64,000 nucleotides of DNA from an uncultured Aquimarina sp. (GCA_947498775.1 CANMLL010000005.1:1-64000); one strand, 5' to 3'; shown: positions 36,659-45,214, counted from the stretch's first letter. Notes: a model not told the origin generated them from the sequence alone. Numbers and translations are program-made.

Positions 36659-38065
36659 TTATTCAGTTGGTTCGATATACATTCTTTGATAATTAGGAAG
36701 GAACATTTTACTGCTTCCTATATTTTCAAGTTGTTGCACATTATATTTTCCAGAATTTTTAATCCCCATAATATGATCTAATGCAGCTTTTAAAAGAGGT
36801 TCATTTTCATTACCAAGAACACCAAGGTTAGAAAAATCTTCTTCTAGTAAAATATCGGGAGCAAAACCATCAAAATAATCTGTAAAACCAACTGCGTTAA
36901 TTGATTTAAGCACCAGTGGCTGCATAGCATAAGTATGTCCTGCTCTTTCTGCTCCTCGTCTGCTATAATTATCAGTATCATATATGGTTCTTGAGGCCTG
37001 AAACTTTCCTCTGGTGGTATCGCCAATTTTTATGGTTGGTATATAAGGGTTCAAGCCGCTGATTACTAGCTCACTGGCCGATGCTGAGCTTCCGGTAGTT
37101 AAAATGTAAACTCTGCCTAGATTGAGACTGTTAATATTCTCACCTGTTCTAATCTTGCTATCAAATAAATTAGTCTCCCCAAACTGTTCTTGTCGATCGA
37201 CATTCCACTCTTCGGTAGTAAATATTTCTCCTTCAAATTGACCAGTGATCATACTTGATATATCAATAGCCGAATCAACAGACCCTCCGCCGTTGTACCT
37301 AAGGTCCAAAACCAAATCTGTTACACCTTCAGATTTAAATTGAGCAAAAGCAGCATTAAGCTGTGCATCAAAATCAGCGGTAAATGCATTATACATTAGA
37401 TATCCAACAGGATTGCCACCAACATTTATTGTTTTTGTTATATAAACAGGGTTTTCTGTGTACTGTACTTTAACAAGAGACACAGAAGTATTGGTTGGTG
37501 TTACATTGGTTCCATCAAAAGTTGCCAAACCTATGGTGTAATTATCGGGCCTTAATAATTGTCTGAAGTTTTGATCTGTAATTTGAGTGCCGTCTACGGT
37601 ATTGAATATATCTCCTCTTTTTAGGCCTTTTGCTTCAGCGTCTGTACCCGGTAGTACATACCTAACATATCCAAAAACGTTTGTAGGACTGTTGGGGTAT
37701 CGAATCAAACCATATTCCATCCCATTATTTCTTGTAACTCCATCAAATGAAAGTTCCAGGGTCACATAATCTTCAACAAGAAAACTAAACTCATCTATAT
37801 TAGATTGTAAAGCTTCAAAAATAGCCTCTGGCGAAGAAAATCCATTTAAAAAATTGGTGTACTCCTGACCTGAAGAAAAACGATTATTTGCAAGATCAGG
37901 AACATCTGCTTTATATAGATAAAAGACATTCATTCCATTCCATATAAAATTATTAATTTCCTGAGTACTTGCAATCTTTGGGACATCATCATTATCATCA
38001 AAACATCCAGTTAATATACTTCCTAATACTAACAATAGTAAAAAATGTTTTAAAAATCTCATCAT
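36659..38065 (-). CDS. S41-family peptidase lipoprotein (C-terminal processing protease type)
   Basis: The 468-residue protein has a lipoprotein signal (LVLGSILTGC, Cys near residue 21), an N-terminal helical region, a PDZ-like domain (about 135-185, PGTDAEAKGLKRGDIF) and an S41 catalytic domain. The nucleophile is in TTGSSASASELVISGL and LDLRYNGGGSVDSA is upstream. S41 proteases cut near protein C-termini or degrade peptides; the target is unknown. It is the intact member of a tandem pair with the gene at 35034-36547. The two share order, motifs and lipidation, so they arose by duplication. Confidence 0.9.
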   Translation of the reverse strand: MMRFLKHFLLLLVLGSILTGCFDDNDDVPKIASTQEINNFIWNGMNVFYLYKADVPDLANNRFSSGQEYTNFLNGFSSPEAIFEALQSNIDEFSFLVEDYVTLELSFDGVTRNNGMEYGLIRYPNSPTNVFGYVRYVLPGTDAEAKGLKRGDIFNTVDGTQITDQNFRQLLRPDNYTIGLATFDGTNVTPTNTSVSLVKVQYTENPVYITKTINVGGNPVGYLMYNAFTADFDAQLNAAFAQFKSEGVTDLVLDLRYNGGGSVDSAIDISSMITGQFEGEIFTTEEWNVDRQEQFGETNLFDSKIRTGENINSLNLGRVYILTTGSSASASELVISGLNPYIPTIKIGDTTRGKFQASRTIYDTDNYSRRGAERAGHTYAMQPLVLKSINAVGFTDYFDGFAPDILLEEDFSNLGVLGNENEPLLKAALDHIMGIKNSGKYNVQQLENIGSSKMFLPNYQRMYIEPTE

Positions 38066-38196
38066 GTCTTTTATATGTAAAGCGTTAAATGTAGCTACTT
38101 TATTATAATTTTAAAAAAGAATGTAACAAATTATGTGTATAGTCGTCTCCCTAGTATAAAGCTGACAAAGTTTTATACAACCAATCAAAAAACGAA

Positions 38197-38706
38197 ATGA
38201 AAGAAAAAGCATTTATCACGCTTACTAATGGATTTAAGGACAAGCTATTTAGATTGGCAAAGCGTTTGCTTATAAGTAATGAAGAGGCAGAAGATGCTAC
38301 GCAAGAAGTATTGTTGAAGCTATGGAGAAATAAAACCAAAATGGCTGAATACAAAAATGTAGAAGCATTTGCCATGACAATGACCAAAAATTATTGTTAT
38401 GATAAGTTGAAAGCTAAAGAGACCGGAAACCTGAAGATCGTACATAGTAATTATAAAGATGAACGGCCCTCATTGCAAAGACAAGTAGAAGCAAAGGATA
38501 GCCTGGATTGGGTGGGGAAGATTATGAATAATTTGCCGGAACAACAACGAATGATTATTCAGCTTAGAGATATTGAACAATATACTAATGCAGAAATAGC
38601 AGAAATGCTGGGACTTAATGAAACAGCCGTTAGGGTGGCATTATCAAGAGGAAGAAAAAAAATAAGAGAAGAATTATTAAAAAAACATAATTATGGAGTT
38701 GTCTAA
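38197..38706 (+). CDS. ECF RNA polymerase sigma factor
   Basis: The 169-residue protein has sigma region 2 (about 15-85, with NEEAEDATQEVLLKLW) and region 4 (about 115-165, LPEQQRMIIQLRDIEQYTNAEIAEMLGLNE), without a linker domain 3. The next gene overlaps it by 14 bases and encodes a short membrane protein that could be its anti-sigma factor. Two DUF4252 genes follow. This sigma, membrane protein, DUF4252 order recurs in Flavobacteriia, so the operon is probably a conserved envelope-linked regulon. Confidence 0.92.
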   Translation: MKEKAFITLTNGFKDKLFRLAKRLLISNEEAEDATQEVLLKLWRNKTKMAEYKNVEAFAMTMTKNYCYDKLKAKETGNLKIVHSNYKDERPSLQRQVEAKDSLDWVGKIMNNLPEQQRMIIQLRDIEQYTNAEIAEMLGLNETAVRVALSRGRKKIREELLKKHNYGVV

Positions 38707-39124
38707 TATTGAAAAATTACTGGAAAAGTATTTCGAAGGCGAAACGACCATTTCTGAAGAAAAAGAATTGAAGGTTTATTTTACCAGAGAAACTGTGCCG
38801 TCACATCTTGAGAGATACAAAGATCTGTTTCAGTATTTTTCTGAAGAGAGCAACGTAACTGCTACCAAGGAGCTAAGATTAAAAAGCAATAAGATATTCA
38901 GGTATTCCTGGATAGGTATTGCAGCATCAGTAGCTTTGATCGCCGGTATATTTTTAACAAAAACACCGACACCAGATCCAACAGATACTTTTGAAGATCC
39001 GGAAATAGCACTTCAGGAAACCAAAAAAATCCTCAATATGGTTTCGCAATATATGAATGAGGGTAAGCAAGGATTAGTGTACTTGCATGAGTTTGAAAAC
39101 ACTAAAAATAAATTTATAAAGTAA
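38693..39124 (+). CDS. Single-pass membrane protein, likely anti-sigma factor
   Basis: The 143-residue protein has an N-terminal cytoplasmic part (1-75) starting MELSNIEKLLEKYFEGETTISEEKEL, one transmembrane helix (about 76-94, WIGIAASVALIAGIFL), and a short periplasmic tail. The start resembles the leading segment of Bacteroidota anti-sigma factors. No FecR or zinc-binding anti-sigma motif (HxxxCxxC) is present, so the role is inferred from the overlap with the sigma gene. Confidence 0.65.
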   Translation: MELSNIEKLLEKYFEGETTISEEKELKVYFTRETVPSHLERYKDLFQYFSEESNVTATKELRLKSNKIFRYSWIGIAASVALIAGIFLTKTPTPDPTDTFEDPEIALQETKKILNMVSQYMNEGKQGLVYLHEFENTKNKFIK

Positions 39125-39169
39125 AAATTAATTAACGCTGTTTATAGCGTGACTTAAAATTATGTAATT

Positions 39170-39709
39170 ATGAAAAAGTTAGCAATTGTATTAATACTGG
39201 CAGTTTTACCATACGTGTCTAATGCACAAAGCTATTTTGATAAATATGAAAACATGAATGATGTAACCTCTATGGTTATCACAAACAAAATGTTTAAACT
39301 GTTAAGTAAAATAGACCTCGAAAGTACCGATGCAGAGACTCAGGAATATTTAAACCTGGTTGAGAATATTAACAACATCAAAGTATTTGTTACCGAAAAT
39401 AAAGATGTGGCTCAAAAAATGAAAGGAGATGTTGATCAATATTTAAAAGGTGCTTCATTAGACGAATTAATGCGAATCAAAAGTGATGATGGTGAAAATA
39501 TCAAGTTTTATGTAAAACCTGGTAAAGACGACGATCATGTAAGAGAGCTGTTTATGTACTTGGTAGGGAATGACGCTAATAAAGGGAAACCAGAAACCGT
39601 AATACTTACCATAACCGGTAATATTGATCTTAAGCAAGTATCAAAATTGGCAAATGATCTTAATATCCCCGGTGGAAAAGAATTAAAAAATGTAAAAAAG
39701 GGAAATTAA
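39170..39709 (+). CDS. DUF4252 protein, exported
   Basis: The 179-residue protein has a signal peptide (MKKLAIVLILAVLPYVSNAQ) and matches the DUF4252 pattern, with an NMNDVTSMVI-type start of the domain and a C-terminal LTITGNIDLKQVSKLANDLN. DUF4252 has no established function; it typically occurs with ECF sigma genes. The second copy at 39998 is a lipoprotein. Confidence 0.8.
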   Translation: MKKLAIVLILAVLPYVSNAQSYFDKYENMNDVTSMVITNKMFKLLSKIDLESTDAETQEYLNLVENINNIKVFVTENKDVAQKMKGDVDQYLKGASLDELMRIKSDDGENIKFYVKPGKDDDHVRELFMYLVGNDANKGKPETVILTITGNIDLKQVSKLANDLNIPGGKELKNVKKGN

Positions 39710-39724
39710 TACCTTTTTGTTATA

Positions 39725-39884
39725 GAACTCATCTTGACTTTTTCTATTTCCTAAAAAATGACTAAAATTCACCCATATTTCGTTACTTTTCTTACCCGTA
39801 GCGCTGCTATGACTTTCAAAAAGTGCCTTATTTGGTTAAATTTTAGCTCATTTTCGGTTAAACACAAAAAGTCAAGATGAGTTC
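39725..39884. mobile_element. 160-bp MITE-like foldback element (B)
   Basis: GAACTCATCTTGACTTTTT (39725-39743) is exactly repeated in reverse at 39866-39884. Inner parts also pair (AAAATGACTAAAATT near 39755 with its near complement near 39840), and the centre holds GTAGCGCTGC. Both sides are flanked by ATA. The ends share 16 of 19 positions with foldback A. It has no coding capacity and splits the two DUF4252 genes. It may be a non-autonomous transposon mobilised by an unseen transposase. Confidence 0.75.
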
Positions 39885-39997
39885 ATAGAAAATCAAACTT
39901 CTTTTGGCTTGGAGGGCGAGAAGAAGTTTGATTTAAAACATCAATCAAAAACAATCAACCTATCCTGAATTAACCGGGATAAAAAAAACAATCAAAA

Positions 39998-40540
39998 ATG
40001 AAAAATGTATTTAAAATAATAGGAGTAGCAACTATATTGTTGTTTGCAAGTTGTAACAGTGGTCAATCATTGCAAGAATATTTTGTGGACCATCAAGGAG
40101 ATGTGGATTTTGTGGCAGTAGATGTGCCCTCAAGCTTGTTGGATAAAGAAAATATAGAATTGAATGCAGAAGAAAAGGAAGCACTAGAGAGTATTAAAAA
40201 AGTAAACTTTCTTGCCTTACCACTCAATGAAGAAAACAAGGCTCGTTTTGAGAAGGAAAGCGCAGATATAAAACAGATTTTGGGTTCTGATGAATACGAA
40301 ACCTTAATGAAATTTGGATCCAATGGCACCAATATTGTATTAAAATATACTGGAGACGATGACGATATCGATGAAGTAATTGTTTTTGCCACCGATCAAA
40401 AAAAGGGATTAGCCTTGATACGGGTTTTGGGAGATAATATGAGACCCGAAAAAATGGCCAAACTAGCCAGGTCAGTCGAAAAAGGTAAAATTGATCTTGA
40501 AGCTTTTAAAAAGATCGGAGAGACCATAGATATAGATTAA
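39998..40540 (+). CDS. DUF4252 lipoprotein
   Basis: The 180-residue protein begins MKNVFKIIGVATILLFASC, a lipoprotein signal with Cys19, followed by a DUF4252 domain. It is a diverged paralogue of the gene at 39170. The 288-base gap that separates them holds the foldback element B, so transcription from the sigma operon must cross a large hairpin. The function is unknown. Confidence 0.8.
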   Translation: MKNVFKIIGVATILLFASCNSGQSLQEYFVDHQGDVDFVAVDVPSSLLDKENIELNAEEKEALESIKKVNFLALPLNEENKARFEKESADIKQILGSDEYETLMKFGSNGTNIVLKYTGDDDDIDEVIVFATDQKKGLALIRVLGDNMRPEKMAKLARSVEKGKIDLEAFKKIGETIDID

Positions 40541-40559
40541 TCACGATTATGGATAAAAC

Positions 40560-40594
40560 AAAAATCCTTTGCTATTTTTAGCAAAGGATTTTTG
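40560..40594 (+). terminator. Bidirectional terminator
   Basis: AAAATCCTTTGCTA pairs with TAGCAAAGGATTTT around a T-rich loop, followed by TGTTTTTT on the plus strand and A-runs on the other side. It lies 20 bases after the DUF4252 gene and 16 bases from the convergent purB stop, so it can serve both. Confidence 0.9.
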
Positions 40595-40609
40595 TTTTTT
40601 AAACCTCTT

Positions 40610-41953
40610 CTATATCCCAGTATAATTAGAAGGAGTAATCTGCTTTAGTTCTGATTTTATTGCTTCAGAAATCTCTAGAGTTTCTATAAAGTTAGCAATG
40701 CTCTTCTGATTGATTCTTTCATTGGTTCGGGTTAACCCTTTGAGCGCTTCATATGGATTAGGATATCCTTCTCTACGCAATATGGTCTGAATCGCTTCAG
40801 CCACAACTGCCCAGTTATTCTCAAGATCTTCAGCAAATTTTTCTTCATTTAATAAAAGCTTGTTTAATCCTTTCAAAGTAGCCTGAAAAGCAATTAAAGT
40901 ATGTCCAAAAGGAACTCCAATATTTCTAAGTACGGTACTATCGGTAAGATCTCTTTGTAAACGACTTACGGGTAGTTTGGCAGCTAGGTGCTCAAATAAT
41001 GCATTGGCAATACCCAAATTACCTTCGCTATTTTCAAAATCTATAGGATTTACTTTATGAGGCATGGCCGAAGAACCTACTTCTCCTTTTTTGATTTTCT
41101 GTTTAAAATAATCCATCGATACATAGGTCCAGACATCTCGATCCAAATCTAGTAAAATGGTATTGATACGTTTTAATCCATCAAACAGCGCCGCCATATG
41201 ATCATAATGCTCGATTTGCGTGGTTGGGAACGAATGATGTAAGCCAAGTGTCTCTTGCACAAAATGCGTTCCGAATTGCTTCCAATCGATAGATGGATAC
41301 GCAACTTTATGAGCATTATAATTTCCAGTTGCTCCTCCAAACTTGGCTGCACTTGGGATATCTTTAAGCAGGTCAAATTGTGCCTCAAGACGTGTTACAT
41401 ACACCTGAATCTCTTTTCCTAATCGGGTAGGAGAAGCGGGTTGCCCATGAGTGCGTGCTAGCATAGACACTTCTGCCCATTCTGTAACAAGGGATTTTAA
41501 TTTCTGTAAAACCTCAGTGTATTGAGGGATATAAACATCGCCAATAGCTTCCTTGATACTTAAAGGTATCGCAGTATTGTTTATATCTTGAGAGGTTAAT
41601 CCAAAATGGATAAACTCTTTATATTTCTGAAGCCCAAGCCCATCAAATTTTTCTTTTATAAAATATTCAACCGCTTTTACATCGTGGTTGGTCACTTTTT
41701 CTATGTCTTTTATTGCAAATGCATCATCATTCGAGAATGAAGTATAAATCTTCCTAAGCGCACCAAACAAAGAAACGTCAAAGTCTTGTAATTGAGGTAA
41801 CGGAACTTCGCATAATGCAATGAAATATTCAATTTCGACCAGTACCCGGTACTTTATTAAGGCTTCTTCACTAAAATATGCACTAAGTGATTGTGTTTTT
41901 GATGCATAACGACCATCAATAGGAGAGATAGCTTGCAAAGTAAATACTGACAT
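40610..41953 (-). CDS. purB: Adenylosuccinate lyase
   Basis: PurB cleaves SAICAR and adenylosuccinate to release fumarate in purine synthesis. The 447-residue protein starts LQAISPIDGRYASKT, carries the catalytic-His region GLTSQDINNTA and the fumarase-superfamily signature VGSSAMPHKVNPIDFEN. Length and motifs are normal. Upstream lie a 25-copy octamer repeat array and a HEAT-like gene on the same strand. Confidence 0.96.
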   Translation of the reverse strand: MSVFTLQAISPIDGRYASKTQSLSAYFSEEALIKYRVLVEIEYFIALCEVPLPQLQDFDVSLFGALRKIYTSFSNDDAFAIKDIEKVTNHDVKAVEYFIKEKFDGLGLQKYKEFIHFGLTSQDINNTAIPLSIKEAIGDVYIPQYTEVLQKLKSLVTEWAEVSMLARTHGQPASPTRLGKEIQVYVTRLEAQFDLLKDIPSAAKFGGATGNYNAHKVAYPSIDWKQFGTHFVQETLGLHHSFPTTQIEHYDHMAALFDGLKRINTILLDLDRDVWTYVSMDYFKQKIKKGEVGSSAMPHKVNPIDFENSEGNLGIANALFEHLAAKLPVSRLQRDLTDSTVLRNIGVPFGHTLIAFQATLKGLNKLLLNEEKFAEDLENNWAVVAEAIQTILRREGYPNPYEALKGLTRTNERINQKSIANFIETLEISEAIKSELKQITPSNYTGI

Positions 41954-41973
41954 AATTTTCTTTTTTGAAGCTG

Positions 41974-41981
41974 CAAAGATA
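41974..41981 (-). promoter_or_regulatory. Putative -7 box for purB
   Basis: The minus strand reads TATCTTTG, an exact TAnnTTTG match, 20 bases before the purB start codon. No -33 TTG was seen at the expected distance. Confidence 0.4.
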
Positions 41982-42027
41982 AAGTTTATGTTTTGATTTA
42001 CGATTTACGATGTACGATTTTTTGAGG

Positions 42028-42227
42028 TTTCAGAGTTGCAGAGTTGCAGAGTTTCAGAGTTTCAGAGTTTCAGAGTTTCAGAGTTTCAGAGTTTCAGAGT
42101 TGCAGAGTTTCAGAGTTTCAGAGTTTCAGAGTTTCAGAGTTTCAGAGTTTCAGAGTTTCAGAGTTGCAGAGTTGCAGAGTTGCAGAGTTTCAGAGTTTCA
42201 GAGTTTCAGAGTTTCAGAGTTTCAGAG
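42028..42227. repeat. Twenty-five-copy 8-bp tandem repeat
   Basis: The stretch holds 25 uninterrupted octamers: 19 TTTCAGAG and 6 TTGCAGAG, arranged as 1 T, 2 G, 6 T, 1 G, 7 T, 3 G, 5 T. As the unit is not a multiple of three, all three forward frames are open and read FQSFRVSE-like peptides. These are artefacts of the repeat, not genes. It sits about 75 bases upstream of purB, beyond its -7 box, and is a candidate for copy-number variation. Confidence 0.98.
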
Positions 42228-42342
42228 TAGGAAAGAAACGAAGCTTTTTCTTTGGATTTTATATAGTATGAATTGTTTGTAAATACGTTTATACTGGTTA
42301 GCTACCCCAAACTAAACAAGTTTCCTATAACAACATATTTGA

Positions 42343-42390
42343 GCTTCTCTCTCTTGTTAGGGAGAGATGTCCGCAGGACAGAGAGATAGA
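42343..42390. repeat. REP-like palindromic sequence
   Basis: CTTCTCTCTCTTG, GGGAGAGA, GTCCGCAGGAC and AGAGAGATAG form nested inverted repeats. Sequences of this kind (GAGAGATGTCC and its complement) are scattered between genes of many Flavobacteriaceae. It lies 18 bases after the HEAT-like gene and could act as a transcript end. Confidence 0.5.
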
Positions 42391-42407
42391 AAACCATCAA
42401 CTAACAA

Positions 42408-42962
42408 CTAGCCAATCTTCTTCAAAACAATTCTTGACCTGGCCTTGTAAGCGGCACTACTGGTACTGTAATTGTTTTCGAGAATAATCTTAAGTTCTGA
42501 GTGTACCCAATCAAATTCGGTACCTAGTAAATATAGTGTAGTTATAGAATATGCTTTTGGTGCTACTTTTTGATCGGTAATTAACCAATCAAAACAGATT
42601 TCTGTAATTTTTTCACGATGAACTCGGGTCAAGAACATCCTTGCTGTTATCGATTTTTTTTGATAATAGGCAATAATTAGTTGTTCAAAAACTTTGGCAA
42701 TAGGCCTTACACCAGGATGCTTATAGGTTCTAGAGGCAATAGTTATGATTTGATCAATATAGGGCAAAACAACATTAAGGTTCTTCTTACATAAAAACTC
42801 AAGTCCCCATGACGCTCTACAAGAAATTTCATCATCTACCTTGCTACAAATGTTTAAAAGTTCTGGTAGCATTTCAGGATGGGCAAGAATCAGATTCGCA
42901 AAATGATTTCTTTTTTCACGGGAATGATCAATGGTGGCTAGAATATCTAAAAGAAATGTCAT
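42408..42962 (-). CDS. HEAT-like helical protein next to purB
   Basis: The 184-residue protein is wholly helical with paired helices reminiscent of HEAT/ARM repeats (for example PELLNICSKVDDEISCRASWGLEFLCKK). It has no signal peptide. Homologues in flavobacteria tend to lie beside purB, and I believe some are labelled adenylosuccinate lyase by mistake; this protein has none of the lyase motifs. The function is unknown. The tandem repeat array separates it from purB. Confidence 0.65.
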   Translation of the reverse strand: MTFLLDILATIDHSREKRNHFANLILAHPEMLPELLNICSKVDDEISCRASWGLEFLCKKNLNVVLPYIDQIITIASRTYKHPGVRPIAKVFEQLIIAYYQKKSITARMFLTRVHREKITEICFDWLITDQKVAPKAYSITTLYLLGTEFDWVHSELKIILENNYSTSSAAYKARSRIVLKKIG

Positions 42963-43246
42963 GATAGTACGTATGGTAATACTTTCAAAAGTAAATAATA
43001 ATAATTACTTGTTAAAACCGTTATGTCTTCTATAACAGATAATTATAATTTTCTGTTTTTTGAATGTCCATGATTTATTATAAATATGCTTGGTATCCTG
43101 AGTATATATCAAGGTTTTGTTTTTAATGATTTGATTATCAGAAATATAGTTGTTTTTGAAATAGACTCAGGATAAAACGGTAAAGTTGTATAGGGTGTAA
43201 AATGGATAATCAAATTCTATTATTATCTCACTAAATAACAAACAAA

Positions 43247-43777
43247 ATGCTTTCAAAAATTAAAAACATTTTTATTGTACTGCTATTGGTCTTGGTAATT
43301 ACACAGTTTTTAAGACCAGAAAAAAATGAAGCTAGTTATGATAGTATTGCTAGTTTTGAAGAAGCTACAGCTGTGCCAGCAGAAGTTAAAACTATTTTAC
43401 AAAACAAGTGTTATGATTGTCATAGTAATACTACACGGTATCCATGGTTTATGGAAGTAAGCCCGGTTACTCATTATATGGCGTATTATACCGAAAAAGC
43501 TAAAGAACATTTTAATGTATCAGGCTGGGAAATCTATACCGATAAGCAAAAGGATCGTAAGTTGGAAGAGTTTATCGAAGAGCTTGAGAAAAAAGAAATG
43601 CCATTAAAACCTTACACCTGGATACATGGAGAGTTGTCAAATACAGATACAGAAAAATTAATTAGCTGGGCAAAAGAAACACGTATCAAAATTAAGGAAA
43701 CACCAAAGGATTCTGTAAATATTAAGGAGATAGATTCTACTACAGTTGATAGTATAAAAACCGAGAATATTAAATAA
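43247..43777 (+). CDS. Haem-binding-domain protein with one CxxCH site
   Basis: The 176-residue protein has an N-terminal membrane anchor (about 6-23) and a CYDCH motif (C55, C58, H59), followed by NTTRYPWFMEVSPVTHYM, the hallmark of the Haem_bd family (PF14376). These are small periplasmic c-type-like haem proteins of unclear role in Bacteroidota. The C-terminal part is charged. No cytochrome oxidase gene is nearby. Confidence 0.88.
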   Translation: MLSKIKNIFIVLLLVLVITQFLRPEKNEASYDSIASFEEATAVPAEVKTILQNKCYDCHSNTTRYPWFMEVSPVTHYMAYYTEKAKEHFNVSGWEIYTDKQKDRKLEEFIEELEKKEMPLKPYTWIHGELSNTDTEKLISWAKETRIKIKETPKDSVNIKEIDSTTVDSIKTENIK

Positions 43778-43807
43778 TCTAAGAAAATGACTGCGATAGA
43801 TACGAAT

Positions 43808-44485
43808 TCATTTTAGTAGACTGTCTACAACTTTAGGCACTCCCACTGTAGCTTTTTCAGAGAGAATAGTAAGGTGTTTTGATGGGGTAATTGCAGGGTT
43901 TGGATCTATAAAATAAACAGGAATATTAGCTTTTGTATATTGCAATAAACCGGCGGCCGGATATACCTGCATAGACGTGCCGATAATCATAAGGATGTCT
44001 GCGTTTTCTGTAATAGTAATAGCGCTATCCATCATAGGAACCATTTCTCCAAACCAAACAATGTGGGGTCTTAATTGAGAGTTGTGCTCACAAGAGTCAC
44101 CAAGATTCAGGTCTTTTTTCCAATCCAAAATAAGATTTTCGTCAAATTGACTTCGCACTTTCAAGAGTTCGCCATGTAAATGAACGATCTTATCGCTACC
44201 CGCTCTTTCGTGTAGATCGTCAACATTTTGGGTGATGATGGTAACATCATATTGTTCTTCTAATTTCACCAAAGAAATATGCCCTTTGTTGGGATTCACA
44301 GTTAATAGTTGGCGTCTTCTCTTATTATAAAAATCAAGAACAAGTTCTGGGTTGTTATTCCATCCAATAGGTGAGGCAACTTCCATGATATCATGTCCTT
44401 CCCATAAACCATTAGCATCTCTAAAAGTATTGATGCCACTTTCTGCACTAATTCCTGCTCCTGTAAGTACAACGATCTTTTTCAT
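43808..44485 (-). CDS. cobB: Sirtuin, class III NAD-dependent deacylase
   Basis: The 225-residue Sir2 protein has the NAD-binding GAGISAESGINTFRDANGLW, the TQNVDDLHERAG segment and the catalytic His104 (VHLHGEL). Y53 and R56 in FYNKRRRQL form the YxxR pair that binds succinyl/malonyl-lysine in class III sirtuins (E. coli CobB, SIRT5). The four zinc-binding cysteines are missing; only one Cys is present in this region (DSCEHNSQ). It should remove acyl groups from lysines in the cytoplasm. Convergent with the haem-binding gene. Confidence 0.88.
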   Translation of the reverse strand: MKKIVVLTGAGISAESGINTFRDANGLWEGHDIMEVASPIGWNNNPELVLDFYNKRRRQLLTVNPNKGHISLVKLEEQYDVTIITQNVDDLHERAGSDKIVHLHGELLKVRSQFDENLILDWKKDLNLGDSCEHNSQLRPHIVWFGEMVPMMDSAITITENADILMIIGTSMQVYPAAGLLQYTKANIPVYFIDPNPAITPSKHLTILSEKATVGVPKVVDSLLK

Positions 44486-44733
44486 AAACTGTTTTAACTA
44501 CAAAATTTGTTTCTAAAATTATTTAAAATAATTGAATGATTAGTGCTAATTTGATATTGATTTTGGCAGGTATACTATTCGAGCACTATAGTTTTTGTCT
44601 ATTTTAATGTCTCCCTCTGGGAATGGGAGAAAATCCCTCGCCTTTAGGCGAAGACTTAAGTGTTTTATTACTTTAGGTTTTCAAGAGCTACAAAGTTACA
44701 AAGTTACTGAGTTATTTGTAGTACTGAACTTTA

Positions 44734-44778
44734 TCCGACTTAAGTCGGAATACAAACCTATCGGCTTTAAGCCGATAG
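44734..44778. repeat. Two adjacent perfect palindromes
   Basis: TCCGACTTAAGTCGGA (44734-44749) is followed nine bases later by CTATCGGCTTTAAGCCGATAG (44758-44778, 10-bp arms around a T). They share the plan CGRCTTWAGYCG. They could be REP-like repeats or binding sites. Confidence 0.7.
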
Positions 44779-45103
44779 TAGTTTAGTCATTAGAATTCCC
44801 TGACGCTTGCGTGGGGCGAAGCATACAGATTCAAGACGGTTAGAGCCAAGAGCCAGACAAAAAAGAATCTAGTTTCTTGATTCTTATAGCAAAGCGGTCT
44901 TGTTTCTGATACCTCGTACCCTTGGGTCGAGGTAGTTCATTATGAGTTTTGTGACCATAATTCTCTTTTTTTTAGCACTTTTTATAAAAAAATATACTTT
45001 CATACGTCTTTGTACGTTTTAGGATGCCTAAACTTTTATTTCGATGAAGTGCAGGTATTCGACGATCAAGTGTTGCTTCTAACTATTTGATACCAAAGTA
45101 GTT

Positions 45104-45130
45104 CCGTAGTATTATTACGGTTTTACCGTA
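45104..45130. promoter_or_regulatory. Operator-like cluster of CCGTA half-sites
   Basis: CCGTA (45104), TACGG (45116) and ACCGTA (45125) alternate in orientation, and the last two form TACGGTTTTACCGTA. The cluster lies about 85 bases before the LytTR regulator gene and may be its own binding site or that of another regulator. Not tested. Confidence 0.35.
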
Positions 45131-45214
45131 TTAATAAAAGCGTTAAAAAGCCTATCTTGTAAGTAGAATTTTATGTTGTTTATTAACCGGCACTAACTAA
45201 TTAATCTATACCCT

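Larger units (their letters stand above)
44486..45214. other. Long intergenic region (729 bases), no gene seen
   Basis: No supported coding sequence. It contains CTCCC/GGGAG hairpins (about 44611-44628), three degenerate octamers TACAAAGT-TACAAAGT-TACTGAGT (about 44690-44713) related to the array at 42028, two adjacent palindromes (44734-44778), and an operator-like CCGTA cluster (45104-45130). A small open frame at 44595-44786 covers the palindromes and is not credible. Confidence 0.6.

Noticed and set aside
42028..42227. CRISPR-like array
   Set aside because: The units are contiguous with no unique spacers and are only 8 bp long, and no cas gene is nearby. It is a simple tandem repeat.
42010..42282. 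Open reading frames in the octamer array (FQSFRVSE-like peptides)
   Set aside because: They exist in all three forward frames because the 8-bp unit contains no stop codon. There is no start context and no non-repetitive protein sequence.
44595..44786. 63-residue ORF in the long intergenic gap
   Set aside because: It spans repeated octamers and palindromes, and there is no coding signal beyond the open frame.
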